From positions 1,474,001 to 1,538,000 of the forward strand of contig NZ_CP029002.1 of assembly GCF_003073375.1 (NCBI RefSeq): DNA of 64,000 nt, written 5' to 3'. Positions 1 through 8,850 of the stretch are shown here, piece after piece (the stretch's first letter is position 1; each line of letters opens with the position of its first letter). Made by a program: the position numbers and the translations under genes. Source of the DNA: Lysinibacillus sp. 2017. GTDB lineage: Bacteria > Bacillota > Bacilli > Bacillales_A > Planococcaceae. Below the pieces are notes generated by a model. That model was not told where the DNA came from, made no database searches, and was given only the letters and a program-made list of their open reading frames with translations.

Positions 1-144
1 CACACAACGGATATTAATCAAATAATTAAGGGGGGAACCGTATATACACCGCAACAATTAATAAAAGCTGTTCCTACAGAAGAAGAGATGACGATTTATA
101 CAAATGAATTAGTAGTTAAATTTAAGGAACTACAGTTGGTATAG
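1..144 (+). CDS. 3' end of an upstream gene (47 residues), family not recognised
   Basis: The frame is open from the first base to TAG at 142-144, giving the last 47 residues of a gene that starts outside the window. The tail is polar, rich in Glu and Leu, and ends KFKELQLV. I do not recognise the family. The frame is accepted because it is uninterrupted and is followed 117 bases later by a strong rho-independent terminator on the same strand. Confidence 0.5.
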   Translation, partial: HTTDINQIIKGGTVYTPQQLIKAVPTEEEMTIYTNELVVKFKELQLV

Positions 145-260
145 AATCGTTAAGACGGTACGACAGCAAGCTGCATCTATAAATTGTAAATCGTGATTGC
201 TAATCATGATGCAATCACTATAAAATAAGAGGCTGGAACAAAACCCACCTCGAAAATAAG

Positions 261-310
261 AAGCCCCGAAAACTTTACGATGAGTAAAACGTTTTCGGGG
301 CTTTGTTTTT
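261..310 (+). terminator. Rho-independent terminator
   Basis: Perfect 13-bp stem (261-273 with 291-303, AAGCCCCGAAAAC) and a T-rich tail. It ends transcription of the gene cut by the window edge and insulates the mtl operon. Confidence 0.85.
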
Positions 311-441
311 ATCTACTTTTAGCTGGTGTTCTTCAATACGATGGACACTTTCCGTATTTATTTAATTGAACGATTAATTATAAAAAGTGCAGATATTTTA
401 TATTTTTAGTTCATATACATATTTCGAATGGACGTGAGTCA

Positions 442-469
442 GTAATGTGAGTAATTTTACAAATATTAC
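442..469. promoter_or_regulatory. Nested inverted repeat just upstream of mtlA
   Basis: A 28-bp dyad with two nested arms: GTAAT...ATTAC outside and GTAA-TT-TTAC inside. It ends at base 469, directly before the GGAGGAGG ribosome binding site of mtlA (470-477). It could be an operator for a repressor or a hairpin next to the ribosome binding site. No mtlR gene is present in the window and I see no convincing cre or PRD target. Function is inferred from position only. Confidence 0.4.
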
Positions 470-486
470 GGAGGAGGTTCTGGGAA

Positions 487-1899
487 ATGGGAGGAAATGC
501 AAAAAGGGATTATAAAACCAAAATACAGAAATTCGGAAGTTTTTTAAGTGGCATGATTATGCCGAATATTGGTGCTTTCATAGCATGGGGTCTTATAACG
601 GCATTATTTATTCCGACTGGTTGGATTCCAAATGAAAGTTTAGCAGAATTAGTTGGACCAATGATCAATTATTTATTGCCTATTTTAATAGGGTTTACTG
701 GTGGGCGCCTTGTTTATGGTATTCGAGGAGGGGTTGTTGGTGCAACGATAACAATGGGTGTGATCGTTGGTTCCGATATACCGATGTTCCTTGGAGCAAT
801 GATTGTAGGTCCACTAGGTGGATGGGTTATTAAAAAGTTTGATGATGCAATTGAAGGGAAAATTAAGTCCGGCTTTGAAATGCTTGTGAATAACTTTTCT
901 GCTGGAATAATTGGTGGCGCTTTCACTTTAGTGGCATTCAAAGTGATTGGCCCCTTAGTAGAATCATTAAGTGACTTACTTGCTGCGGGTGTGGAAATCA
1001 TTGTCGATGCAAATCTATTACCATTCGCAAGCATATTCATAGAGCCAGCAAAAGTTCTGTTTTTAAACAATGCCATTAACCATGGAATTTTAGGTCCTAT
1101 CGCAATTGATCAAGCAGCCGATGCAGGAAAATCCGTCCTATTTTTACTCGAAGCCAATCCAGGACCTGGTCTCGGAATTTTACTAGCATTTATGTTTTTC
1201 GGAAAAGGAATAGCAAAACAAACGGCTTCAGGTGCAGGGATTATCCATTTCTTTGGTGGGATACATGAAATCTATTTCCCGTATATTCTAATGAAGCCCA
1301 TGCTTATCATAGCTGCAATTGCTGGAGGAGCATCAGGGGTATTTACGTTGCAATTATTTAACGCAGGTTTAGTTGCAGCGCCGTCTCCAGGTAGTATTTT
1401 TGCAGTATTAGCGTTAACACCAAAAGGCGGTTATGTCGGGATTATTTTAGGTGTAGTAATTGCAGCGGTTGTCTCCTTCCTCATAGCTGCTCTTATCTTA
1501 AAAACATCTAAAGAAACGGAAGAAGATGCGTTAGAAGTCGCAACAGAAAAAGCTTCTTCCCTAAAGGGTAAAGAAAGCAGAGCAGCTGAGCTTCTTGACC
1601 AATCAGCTACGAAATTCACTGGAATTAAAAATATTACCTTTGCATGTGATGCAGGGATGGGATCAAGTGCAATGGGGGCTTCCATTTTAAGAAATAAAAT
1701 AAAAAAAGCTAATCTTGACGTGAATGTGATAAATACTTCAATTAGTAGTTTGCCAGAAGATTCGGAAATTGTGATTACACACCAAGATTTAACCCCAAGA
1801 GCAAAAGAAAAATTGCCAAATGCTCATCATATTTCTGTGGATAATTTTTTAAATAGTCCTGCATATGATGAACTGATTGAAAAGTTAAAGGAAAATTAA
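487..1899 (+). CDS. mtlA: Mannitol PTS transporter, EIICB component
   Basis: Membrane permease that imports and phosphorylates mannitol to mannitol-1-phosphate. Residues ~10-345 form the multi-spanning EIIC domain, including the GGIHEIYFPY segment. After a charged linker, residues ~380-470 form the EIIB domain with the phosphorylated cysteine in ACDAGMGSSAMGA (Cys387). At 470 aa it matches the EIICB form of Bacillus MtlA, with EIIA encoded separately just downstream. The ATG at 487 has GGAGGAGG nine bases upstream. First gene of a five-gene operon with mtlF, mtlD, ptsH and ptsI. Confidence 0.95.
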   Translation: MGGNAKRDYKTKIQKFGSFLSGMIMPNIGAFIAWGLITALFIPTGWIPNESLAELVGPMINYLLPILIGFTGGRLVYGIRGGVVGATITMGVIVGSDIPMFLGAMIVGPLGGWVIKKFDDAIEGKIKSGFEMLVNNFSAGIIGGAFTLVAFKVIGPLVESLSDLLAAGVEIIVDANLLPFASIFIEPAKVLFLNNAINHGILGPIAIDQAADAGKSVLFLLEANPGPGLGILLAFMFFGKGIAKQTASGAGIIHFFGGIHEIYFPYILMKPMLIIAAIAGGASGVFTLQLFNAGLVAAPSPGSIFAVLALTPKGGYVGIILGVVIAAVVSFLIAALILKTSKETEEDALEVATEKASSLKGKESRAAELLDQSATKFTGIKNITFACDAGMGSSAMGASILRNKIKKANLDVNVINTSISSLPEDSEIVITHQDLTPRAKEKLPNAHHISVDNFLNSPAYDELIEKLKEN

Positions 1900-1913
1900 A
1901 ACACTAAAACACT

Positions 1914-1947
1914 AAAACTCGGCCTAGGCAAAATATGGCCGAGTTTT
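1914..1947 (+). terminator. Hairpin between mtlA and mtlF
   Basis: Perfect 11-bp stem AAAACTCGGCC (1914-1924) with 1937-1947, ending in TTTT. The weak T-tract and its place inside an operon suggest partial termination or an mRNA-stabilising hairpin that raises mtlA over downstream genes. Confidence 0.6.
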
Positions 1948-1991
1948 GATCAATAAGGCGCTGTTTAAAAAAGGATGAAGGAGTCGTTGTA

Positions 1992-2429
1992 TTGACACTG
2001 CCGATTTTATCGCTGGAAAATATTTTATTGAACCAGGTGATGAAAACAAAAGAAGAGGCAATCCGTTTAACAGGAAAATTACTTGTGGACCGTGGCTATG
2101 TTCAACAAACCTATATAGAAAAAATGTTAGAGCGTGAAGAGTTGACCTCAACCTATATGGGGAATCTTGTTGCTATTCCTCATGGGACAGATGAAGGAAA
2201 AAGGGAGATTTTAGAATCTGGAATTGTCATCATTCAAATACCCAATGGCGTAGATTTTGGGGATGGAAGTATAGTGAAGTTGATTTTTGGCATTGCAGGT
2301 AAAGGTGATGAGCATATAGATATCTTATCTAATATTGCAATTGTTGTATCAGATATTGAGAATGTCCATAAAATTGTCAATACAACTTCAGCAATGGATG
2401 TGTTCGCATATTTTAAGGACGTTGTTTAA
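1992..2429 (+). CDS. mtlF: Mannitol-specific PTS EIIA component
   Basis: Soluble EIIA protein of 145 aa that carries phosphate from HPr to the EIIB domain of MtlA. The phospho-accepting histidine is His64 in the motif VAIPHGTDE. Length and motif match the mannitol/fructose EIIA family. The start is TTG at 1992, chosen because AAGGAG lies 8 bases upstream and the family N-terminus aligns there. The mtlD start codon follows the stop directly (TAA then ATG), so the two are translationally coupled. Confidence 0.93.
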   Translation: MTLPILSLENILLNQVMKTKEEAIRLTGKLLVDRGYVQQTYIEKMLEREELTSTYMGNLVAIPHGTDEGKREILESGIVIIQIPNGVDFGDGSIVKLIFGIAGKGDEHIDILSNIAIVVSDIENVHKIVNTTSAMDVFAYFKDVV

Positions 2430-3635
2430 ATGGATGCGGTCCATTTTGGTGCTGGAAACATTGGCCGAGGATTTATAGGGTATTTATTGTACCAGTCGGG
2501 TTTTAAAACTTGTTTTATAGATGTTAATGATAAATTGGTTCATTTGTTAAATGATAAAAAGCAATACATTGTTGAGTATGCTAATGATCTGCATGAACAA
2601 TTTTTAGTTAAGGATGTCCATGCCATTAATAGTTCAACACATCCAGATTTAGTCATAGAGGCAATTGCTAAAGCAGAAATTGTCAGTACGGCTGTTGGAC
2701 CCAATATTCTTCCGCATGTTGCAAAATTATTAGTGCAAGGGTTAAAAAAACGCCTCAAACAGTCGCAACCTTCATTGACCATTATTGCTTGTGAAAATAT
2801 GATTGATGGAAGCTCCTATCTTAAGGAATGTGTCTACAAAGAGTTAACTGCAGATGAAATAGCACAATTTAATAAATATTTTAGCTTTCCAAATGCTGCG
2901 GTAGATTGTATCGTCCCAAATCAATCAAATGAAGATCAACTGGCAGTTATCGTTGAACCATTTTATGAATGGATTGTAGAACAAACAAAAACGGATAGTT
3001 CTCTTCCACCTATAAAAGCAATTACATATGTGAAAAACTTAGAACCATATATTGAGAGAAAACTCTTTACAGTGAATACCGGACATGCAATCGCTGCCTA
3101 TGGAGGCTATTTAGAAGGGATTCTACCAATACATGAAGCAGTCTCTAACGAAAACGTTAAAAAATTAATGATGAATGTGCTACAAGAGACAAGTAAATAC
3201 CTCGTAACCAAACATGGATTTAATGAACTAGCACATCAGGAATATGTTGATAAAATCATAAATCGTTTTCATAATCCCTATATACCGGACGTCACTACAA
3301 GGGTAGGCCGTTCGCCCATACGTAAACTGATGGCAAATGATCGTCTCGTAAGTCCGGCTACTAAATATGTAGAGCTGTTTGATGAGATTCCTAACCATTT
3401 GGCTATGGGGATAGCATTTGCTTTAAAGTATGACTACTTAGAAGATTTAGAGGCAAAGCAGTTACAAGAAACGATTCAACTAAAAGGAATACACTATGCA
3501 ATTGAAAAATTTACTACGTTAAAGCCGGGAACAGAGCTATTTAATGCGATTTACAATCATTATCAAGAGTATAGTTCCAATTCTATAAAGGGAGATGACT
3601 TTTTTGAAAAAAAAATCGTACGTGATTATTACTGA
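2430..3635 (+). CDS. mtlD: Mannitol-1-phosphate 5-dehydrogenase
   Basis: Oxidises mannitol-1-phosphate to fructose-6-phosphate with NAD+. The N-terminal Rossmann motif is HFGAGNIGRGF, and the polyol dehydrogenase signature VNTGHAIAAYGGY appears in the middle. At 401 aa it is slightly longer than the usual ~385-390. The extra C-terminal residues overlap the beginning of ptsH by 32 bases. It starts directly after the mtlF stop. Confidence 0.94.
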   Translation: MDAVHFGAGNIGRGFIGYLLYQSGFKTCFIDVNDKLVHLLNDKKQYIVEYANDLHEQFLVKDVHAINSSTHPDLVIEAIAKAEIVSTAVGPNILPHVAKLLVQGLKKRLKQSQPSLTIIACENMIDGSSYLKECVYKELTADEIAQFNKYFSFPNAAVDCIVPNQSNEDQLAVIVEPFYEWIVEQTKTDSSLPPIKAITYVKNLEPYIERKLFTVNTGHAIAAYGGYLEGILPIHEAVSNENVKKLMMNVLQETSKYLVTKHGFNELAHQEYVDKIINRFHNPYIPDVTTRVGRSPIRKLMANDRLVSPATKYVELFDEIPNHLAMGIAFALKYDYLEDLEAKQLQETIQLKGIHYAIEKFTTLKPGTELFNAIYNHYQEYSSNSIKGDDFFEKKIVRDYY

Positions 3636-3873
3636 AACAGGCATTCATGCAAGACCTGCAGCGGGATTAGTGAAAGTAGCATCAAAATTTTCTTCTACTA
3701 TCCAAATAGAAAAGAATGAGCGAAAAGCGAACTTAAAATCCATCCTTGGAGTGATGTCTTTAGGACTTGGAAAAGGACAATCTTTTTCTATTTATATTGA
3801 TGGAGAAGATGAGGAAGAAGTACTACAAGAACTAGACCAATTTTTAAAATCTGAAGGTTTAGTTGAAATATGA
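3604..3873 (+). CDS. ptsH: Phosphocarrier protein HPr
   Basis: Small phosphocarrier between Enzyme I and EIIA. I place the start at TTG 3604, not ATG 3595. AAAGGGAG ends at 3594, leaving 9 bases to the TTG but none to the ATG. With this start the catalytic histidine (GIHARPA) is exactly His15 and the regulatory serine ([11 protein letters not shown]) is exactly Ser46, the canonical HPr numbering. Ser46 implies potential control by HPr kinase/phosphatase. Overlaps the end of mtlD; its stop overlaps the ptsI start as ATGA. Confidence 0.93.
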   Translation: MKKKSYVIITETGIHARPAAGLVKVASKFSSTIQIEKNERKANLKSILGVMSLGLGKGQSFSIYIDGEDEEEVLQELDQFLKSEGLVEI

Positions 3874-5576
3874 CGTTGCTCAGAGGAATTGCTGCTTCAG
3901 GGGGAATTGCAATGGGAAGAGCATTCCTATTGGTGGAGCCGGAACTCTCAGTTACAAAAAAGTCCATTCTAAATCCTAATAATGAAATTGCTCGATTTCA
4001 TGCTGCTGTAAATACAGTCAAACAACAATTACAAATCATTCGAGATCGAACAGAGACGGAGCTAGGCGAAGTAAATGCTGCTATTTTTGATGCCCATTTA
4101 CTTGTATTAAGTGACCCAGAAATAATCGAAACAGTTGAAAATCAAGTGAATGCAGGTGTAAATGCTGAATTTGCATTGCAAGAAACTTCCTTGTCATTGA
4201 TTGAAATATTTGAACAACTTGATGACGAGTATTTGCGTGAACGCGTAGCAGACATTAAGGACGTAACAAAACAAGTTTTAGCAGAGTTATTACATGTAGA
4301 AATACCAAATATCAATTTAATTACTGAAGAAGTAATCATTATCACAAAGGATTTAGCACCTTCTGAAACAGTACAATTGAATCCTGTATTTGCGAAAGGT
4401 TTTATAACTGATTTAGGTGGTCGTACCTCACATTCTGCAATCATGGCACGTTCCATGGGGATTCCAGCAATTGTAGGTACAACAACTGCTACGAAAATCG
4501 TTCAAAATGGAGATTTCATAATACTTAATGGGGATAGTGGAGAAATATTTATTAATCCTACTCAAGAGTTGATTGACCATTACAAAGAAAAAAAGGCTAA
4601 ATTTGAGGTACAGATGAAAGCATTGGAACGATTAAAAAATAAACCAACAATAACAGTAGACGGAATTCGAATTGAGATTGCTGCAAATATTGGGACGCCT
4701 CAGGAAGTAATGCAAGTACTTGAGAATGGCGCGGAGGGAATCGGTCTTTATCGTACAGAATTTTTGTATATGGAGAGAGATTCACTACCAACGGAGGAAG
4801 AGCAATTTGAGGCATATAAAACCGTACTTGAAAAAATGGAGGGTAAACCAGTCGTCATCCGCACCCTTGATATTGGGGGAGACAAGCAACTTCCTTATTT
4901 ACATCTTCCTGAAGAATTAAATCCCTTCCTTGGTTTACGTGCAATTCGTCTCTGTTTACAACAACAAGACTTATTTCGAACGCAGTTAAGAGCGTTATTA
5001 AGAGCAAGTTGTTTTGGGAACCTCAAGATCATGTTTCCGATGATTGCTACTATAGAGGAATTTAGAGAGGCAAAGCAATTATTACTGGAGGAAAAGAAGA
5101 AACTCCAAGAGCATGGGATTCCAGTGGCAGGAACATTTGAAATTGGAATCATGGTTGAGATTCCTTCCACTGCCATACTGGCAAATCAGTTTGCAAAAGA
5201 AGTAGACTTTTTTAGTATTGGAACAAACGATCTTATTCAATATACATTTGCTGCAGACAGAATGAATGAACATGTATCATACCTTTATCAGCCATACAAT
5301 CCTGCCATTTTACGACTTATAAAAATGGTCATAGATGCTGCACATGTACAAGGAAAATGGGTTGGTATGTGTGGTGAAATGGCAGGAGATGCGATTGCAA
5401 TTCCACTATTGATTGGTCTAGGATTAGATGAATTTTCAATGAGTGTGTCTTCAACGTTAAAGGCAAGAGATCAAATTAATCAACTTAAGCAAAGTGAAAT
5501 GAAAGAACTGGCTAAAATTGCACTTTCTATGGAGAGTAGTGAACAAGTGATGCACTATGTATTGAATGAAATCTAA
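3870..5576 (+). CDS. ptsI: PTS Enzyme I (phosphoenolpyruvate-protein phosphotransferase)
   Basis: Starts the PTS cascade by taking phosphate from phosphoenolpyruvate and passing it to HPr. The N-terminal domain carries the active-site histidine in [18 protein letters not shown] (His188). The C-terminal PEP-binding barrel has the signature [19 protein letters not shown] and the catalytic cysteine in GMCGEMAGD. At 568 aa it is full length. Four-base ATGA overlap with ptsH shows coupling. Unusually, the general PTS genes sit at the end of a sugar-specific operon. Confidence 0.95.
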   Translation: MTLLRGIAASGGIAMGRAFLLVEPELSVTKKSILNPNNEIARFHAAVNTVKQQLQIIRDRTETELGEVNAAIFDAHLLVLSDPEIIETVENQVNAGVNAEFALQETSLSLIEIFEQLDDEYLRERVADIKDVTKQVLAELLHVEIPNINLITEEVIIITKDLAPSETVQLNPVFAKGFITDLGGRTSHSAIMARSMGIPAIVGTTTATKIVQNGDFIILNGDSGEIFINPTQELIDHYKEKKAKFEVQMKALERLKNKPTITVDGIRIEIAANIGTPQEVMQVLENGAEGIGLYRTEFLYMERDSLPTEEEQFEAYKTVLEKMEGKPVVIRTLDIGGDKQLPYLHLPEELNPFLGLRAIRLCLQQQDLFRTQLRALLRASCFGNLKIMFPMIATIEEFREAKQLLLEEKKKLQEHGIPVAGTFEIGIMVEIPSTAILANQFAKEVDFFSIGTNDLIQYTFAADRMNEHVSYLYQPYNPAILRLIKMVIDAAHVQGKWVGMCGEMAGDAIAIPLLIGLGLDEFSMSVSSTLKARDQINQLKQSEMKELAKIALSMESSEQVMHYVLNEI

Positions 5577-5608
5577 GCAAAATACTACTTATAAAGAGTT
5601 TTCACTGA

Positions 5609-5656
5609 GTGCCAAAATCCTTATCAAATCAAGGGTTTTAGCACTTTTTCTTTTTT
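5609..5656 (+). terminator. Terminator of the mtl-pts operon
   Basis: Hairpin GTGCCAAAATCCTT with AAGGGTTTTAGCAC (one mismatch and one wobble), followed by a 12-base T-rich run to 5656. Confidence 0.85.
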
Positions 5657-5910
5657 AATGAGTTTCACTTTTAACAATTCTATCTTTGTAAGGATATTTT
5701 ATTTTCCCTATAACATCATCAGTATTCCTCTCTATATCTACAAAATGTCCTATACAAGGAAAACTATAATCCCAAATCTGGGAACACAGGAGCAATTTTT
5801 GTTGTTTTATATGCAACACTTTTTGCTTTACCAGCGCCATTTAACTTGGTATTTTAAATTAAAGCAATAACTATACATTTGGAGTATGGAGCTAAATGTT
5901 TTAATAAAAT
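5657..5910. other. Intergenic stretch without a supported gene
   Basis: AT-rich DNA with no frame that has both a ribosome binding site and a recognisable product. A 24-residue hydrophobic frame ending near 5856 (…LFALPAPFNLVF) might be the tail of a decayed membrane gene, but no start is visible. Confidence 0.3.
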
Positions 5911-5950
5911 AAACCGGCATCGTTGCAATTGAAACAACGATGTCGGTTTT
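5911..5950. terminator. Probable bidirectional terminator
   Basis: Stem AAACCGGCATCGTTG (5911-5925) with 5935-5950. T-rich on the plus side, and TTTATTTTATT on the minus side, which would serve the ligase remnant that ends at 5980. Confidence 0.7.
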
Positions 5951-5979
5951 ACTTTTTCAATCATTTCTTTTTCGTCATG

Positions 5980-6171
5980 CTATAGCACTTTCAATGGCTT
6001 TAACGTATGCTTTAACACTTTACCAGAGTCGTTGTGCGGTAAGGCATCGAGCACTTCAATTTCTGCTGGGCATTTGTATTTAGCGATATTTTTAATGACA
6101 TAATTGAAAATGCCTTCGACGTCTAACTGTTTGCATTCTTTAAAGACAACGAATGCTTTTAGGACTTCGCC
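5980..6171 (-). pseudogene. Remnant: C-terminal end of an AMP-forming acyl-CoA ligase
   Basis: About 63 residues beginning GEVLKAFVVFKE and ending with KYKCPAEIEVLDALP and SGKVLKH match the C-terminal subdomain of the AMP-binding acyl-CoA synthetase family, including the lysine in SGKVLKH that takes part in catalysis. The N-terminal ~85% of the gene is missing, and upstream bases in this frame give unrelated residues. No start or binding site precedes it. A deletion remnant, not a functional enzyme. Confidence 0.7.
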
Positions 6172-6392
6172 GTAAAAGATTAAGATAATTCTAGTTTGGA
6201 TAGTGATTGCAGAAAGGGAGAACCACTTATCGAAATGGCAAGGTAGAAGATGCGGGTACGATAATGGGAACAACGATGATGGGAAATATAAGCATTTAGT
6301 GATTTGTAAGTATTTCTGCTAATAGAATGTTATTATATAAAAAAGGTTTAAAATACTTTTTAGTAATATTATTGGTAGAGAGGGAGATTTAT

Positions 6393-7136
6393 TTGAAAAA
6401 AATATTTACATCAATGCTATTTATGGTGCTCTTATTATCGTTAGCTGCGTGTGATTCGAAGCAAACGATTTCACAATCAACTCCAACTTCGAATGACGAA
6501 GAACAGAGCAAACAACAAACAGAAAAAGAACAAAATGCTTCTTTAGAAATTGTAAATTCAGGATCTACGGTATGGGTTGATAGCATTAATAGCGTTTGGG
6601 TGAATTCTGCAGCAATCTATAAAAATACTGGTGATGTGGCAGTTGAAATTGGCGAAACACAAATGAACTTTAAAGCAAAAGATGATTCGATTATGGGTAC
6701 ATCTTCAATGATTTATGCTGTTCCTACAGTTGTGCAACCAGGTGAAACAGCGATTGTTGGTGAGGGTACAGTGTTAGATGGTGAAACAACAACGGACAAT
6801 TTTTTAGAAACGACGTATAACTTTAATTTTGAACCGACTGATGCAGATTCTAACTTAATGGAAGTTAGTAATGTAAAAGGTGTTCAAGGTGAATACGATT
6901 ATAGTGTAACTGGCATGGTAAAAAATCCTACAAATATTAAACAAGATGATGTTCGTATTGCGGCGATTTTATATGATGCTTCTGACAAAGTTATTGGGGC
7001 ATTGACAGGAAGTGTTGATGTAGGGCTAGCACCTAATGGGGATGCTGGTTTTGACTTAAGTTATCCAAGTTTGCCAGAAAACATTGGTACAAAGGTAAAA
7101 AATATTGAAGTGAAAAGTTACGGATTTACTTGGTAA
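6393..7136 (+). CDS. Lipoprotein with an FxLYD-type domain
   Basis: Predicted surface lipoprotein of 247 aa. TTG at 6393 is the likely start, because AGAGGGAG lies just upstream and it gives a clean lipoprotein signal (LKKIFTSMLFMVLLLSLAAC, Cys lipidation site). A Gln/Glu-rich linker follows. The C-terminal half contains VTGMVKNPTNIKQDDVRIAA and ILYDASDKVIGA, typical of FxLYD beta-sandwich domains of unknown ligand. Probably co-transcribed with the next lipoprotein gene 14 bases downstream. Confidence 0.8.
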   Translation: MKKIFTSMLFMVLLLSLAACDSKQTISQSTPTSNDEEQSKQQTEKEQNASLEIVNSGSTVWVDSINSVWVNSAAIYKNTGDVAVEIGETQMNFKAKDDSIMGTSSMIYAVPTVVQPGETAIVGEGTVLDGETTTDNFLETTYNFNFEPTDADSNLMEVSNVKGVQGEYDYSVTGMVKNPTNIKQDDVRIAAILYDASDKVIGALTGSVDVGLAPNGDAGFDLSYPSLPENIGTKVKNIEVKSYGFTW

Positions 7137-7150
7137 ACGGAGGATTAAAA

Positions 7151-7750
7151 GTGAAAAAATTATTTATTGGATTAAGCCTTACAGTTGCGATGTTAGCTGC
7201 ATGTGGCGATGATGAAGCAGCTACAAAAAAAGGGGATTCTGAGCAAGAGATTGCTGTAGATAAAGGGCTTCTTGATGTCGAATTAACATTGCCTGCAGAT
7301 TTATTTGAAGGGCAAACAGAAGATGAAATCATTGCAAATGCTAAAGAAAAAGGCGTAAAAGAAGTTAAAGTGAATGAAGATGGCACAGTTTATTACAAAA
7401 TGTCAAAATCTGAACATAAAAAGATGATGAAAGATGCGAAACAAAGCATTGTAGATAGCATTGCTGAAATTGTGAATTCAGATGAATATTCTTCTATTAA
7501 GGAAATTTCATATAATAAAGATTTTACCGAATATGATATTACGGTAGATCAAAATGCATTCAATAACAGTATGGACGGATTTGCCATATTTTCATTAGCG
7601 ATTTCAAGTACGTATTATAACGGATTAGATGGAAAATCAGACGATTTGAAGTTAACGATGAACATGATTGATGAAGCGACAGGTGAAGAGTACGACTCAT
7701 TTATATTCCCAGATGATTTGGAAGATGAAGAAAATACAGTAACAGAATAA
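7151..7750 (+). CDS. Small lipoprotein, function unknown
   Basis: GTG at 7151 is preferred: CGGAGG lies 7 bases upstream and the product then starts with a short signal ending in the lipobox LAAC (residues ~13-16). The 199-residue protein is acidic and Lys/Glu-rich. It contains a repeated-looking segment KEKGVKEVKVNEDGTVYYKM and ends in an acidic tail (DDLEDEENTVTE). I do not recognise a family. It follows the FxLYD lipoprotein closely and shares a terminator. Confidence 0.75.
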   Translation: MKKLFIGLSLTVAMLAACGDDEAATKKGDSEQEIAVDKGLLDVELTLPADLFEGQTEDEIIANAKEKGVKEVKVNEDGTVYYKMSKSEHKKMMKDAKQSIVDSIAEIVNSDEYSSIKEISYNKDFTEYDITVDQNAFNNSMDGFAIFSLAISSTYYNGLDGKSDDLKLTMNMIDEATGEEYDSFIFPDDLEDEENTVTE

Positions 7751-7803
7751 TTTTTTTCAAATAATATACTTGCCGAGTACAAGGACTTCTAATAAGTCCT
7801 GAC

Positions 7804-7842
7804 AAAAACGGATTTGGATAACAGGTTCCAAATCCGTTTTTT
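7804..7842 (+). terminator. Terminator of the lipoprotein pair
   Basis: Perfect stem AAAAACGGATTTGGA (7804-7818) with 7827-7841, ending in TTTTTT. Confidence 0.9.
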
Positions 7843-7878
7843 GATGTTTTCTAGAATTAAGAGGAATGTCCAAATGTG

Positions 7879-7930
7879 AGGCTACCTAAATAATCACTAA
7901 TGATTGTTTAGGTAGCCTTTTTTATTTTTT
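7879..7930 (+). terminator. Second strong terminator
   Basis: 18-bp stem AGGCTACCTAAATAATCA (7879-7896) with 7901-7918, one wobble, 4-base loop, then TTTTTTATTTTTT. It lies only 37 bases after the previous terminator. Confidence 0.9.
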
Positions 7931-7982
7931 AATTGTAAATCCATATCCTTGGTAATATGTTAGTAAAAGGAGGTGGTGTGTT

Positions 7983-8678
7983 ATGAATAAATACTCGATT
8001 ACAGAATTCATAAAAAATACCGAGCAAGTAGATAAGGGAGAAGGCTTTTTTGAATTGGAAACCTCACGTATGTTAGAGGTGAATCTTGGCGGACTCGTTT
8101 GGGCGAAGGCAGGTTCAATGGTTGCATACAACGGCAAAATTAAGTTTGAGCGAGAGGGCATTTTAGAACATGGCATTGGTACGATGTTTAAAAAAGCATT
8201 CACCGGTGAAGGAACTTCCCTTATGAAAGCAAATGGGAAAGGAAAATTATATCTTGCAGACAGCGGTAAAAAAATTATTATCCTTCATTTACAGAATGAA
8301 GCAATCTATGTCAATGGTAATGATTTGCTTGCATTTGAACCGTCTATTAACCACGAGATTAAGTTAATGAGAAAAGTAGCGGGGATGCTTGCAGGTGGTT
8401 TGTTTAATGTTCGCTGTGAAGGAACGGGATTAGTTGCGATTACGGCGCATTATGAACCACTAACATTACGTGTTACCCCTGGAAATCCCGTTATAACAGA
8501 TCCAAATGCAACCGTAGCATGGTCAGGAAACCTTCGACCAGAATTTCAAACGGATATTTCACTGAAAACTTTCTTTGGTAGAGGAAGCGGTGAATCCATT
8601 CAAATGCGATTTGAAGGAGAAGGTTTTGTCATCATCCAGCCGTTTGAAGAAGTATATTTGCAGCAGACGCAAAGTTAA
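7983..8678 (+). CDS. AIM24 family protein
   Basis: Protein of 231 aa in the AIM24/TIGR00266 family of jelly-roll proteins. Family-typical segments are LGGLVWAKAGSMVAYNGKIKF, MKANGKGKLYLAD and EGEGFVIIQPFEEVY. Molecular role in bacteria is not established; the family is named after a yeast mitochondrial protein. ATG at 7983 has AAGGAGGTG upstream at 7967-7975. It has its own terminator upstream and appears monocistronic. Confidence 0.85.
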   Translation: MNKYSITEFIKNTEQVDKGEGFFELETSRMLEVNLGGLVWAKAGSMVAYNGKIKFEREGILEHGIGTMFKKAFTGEGTSLMKANGKGKLYLADSGKKIIILHLQNEAIYVNGNDLLAFEPSINHEIKLMRKVAGMLAGGLFNVRCEGTGLVAITAHYEPLTLRVTPGNPVITDPNATVAWSGNLRPEFQTDISLKTFFGRGSGESIQMRFEGEGFVIIQPFEEVYLQQTQS

Positions 8679-8728
8679 TTAATTATTCTGGATAATAGCC
8701 TTTAGGAAAATACAGTAATATCCAAATT

Positions 8729-8737
8729 TGGTATAAT
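8729..8737 (+). promoter_or_regulatory. Extended -10 promoter for the SLH hydrolase
   Basis: TGGTATAAT is a perfect TGnTATAAT extended -10 element; no good -35 is present. Transcription would begin near 8744. Confidence 0.55.
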
Positions 8738-8743
8738 GGCAAT

Positions 8744-8850
8744 GGGGCTATCTGTTCGGATAGCAGGGAAATGAGTGATATTAGAAGGTTAATTATATAA
8801 AAACGCTTCATTACTCATTTCAAAAACTAACAAGAATAGGGGGATAATAA
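8744..8850 (+). other. Structured 5' leader of the SLH hydrolase mRNA
   Basis: The predicted ~107-base leader contains two stems: GCTATC/GATAGC (8747-8752 with 8759-8764) and AAATGAGT/ACTCATTT (8769-8776 with 8813-8820). It matches no riboswitch class I know. The ribosome binding site (AGGGGGA, 8838-8844) lies just after the second stem. Confidence 0.35.

Noticed and set aside
8744-8850. c-di-GMP (GEMM) riboswitch
   Set aside because: The conserved GEMM core sequences are missing.
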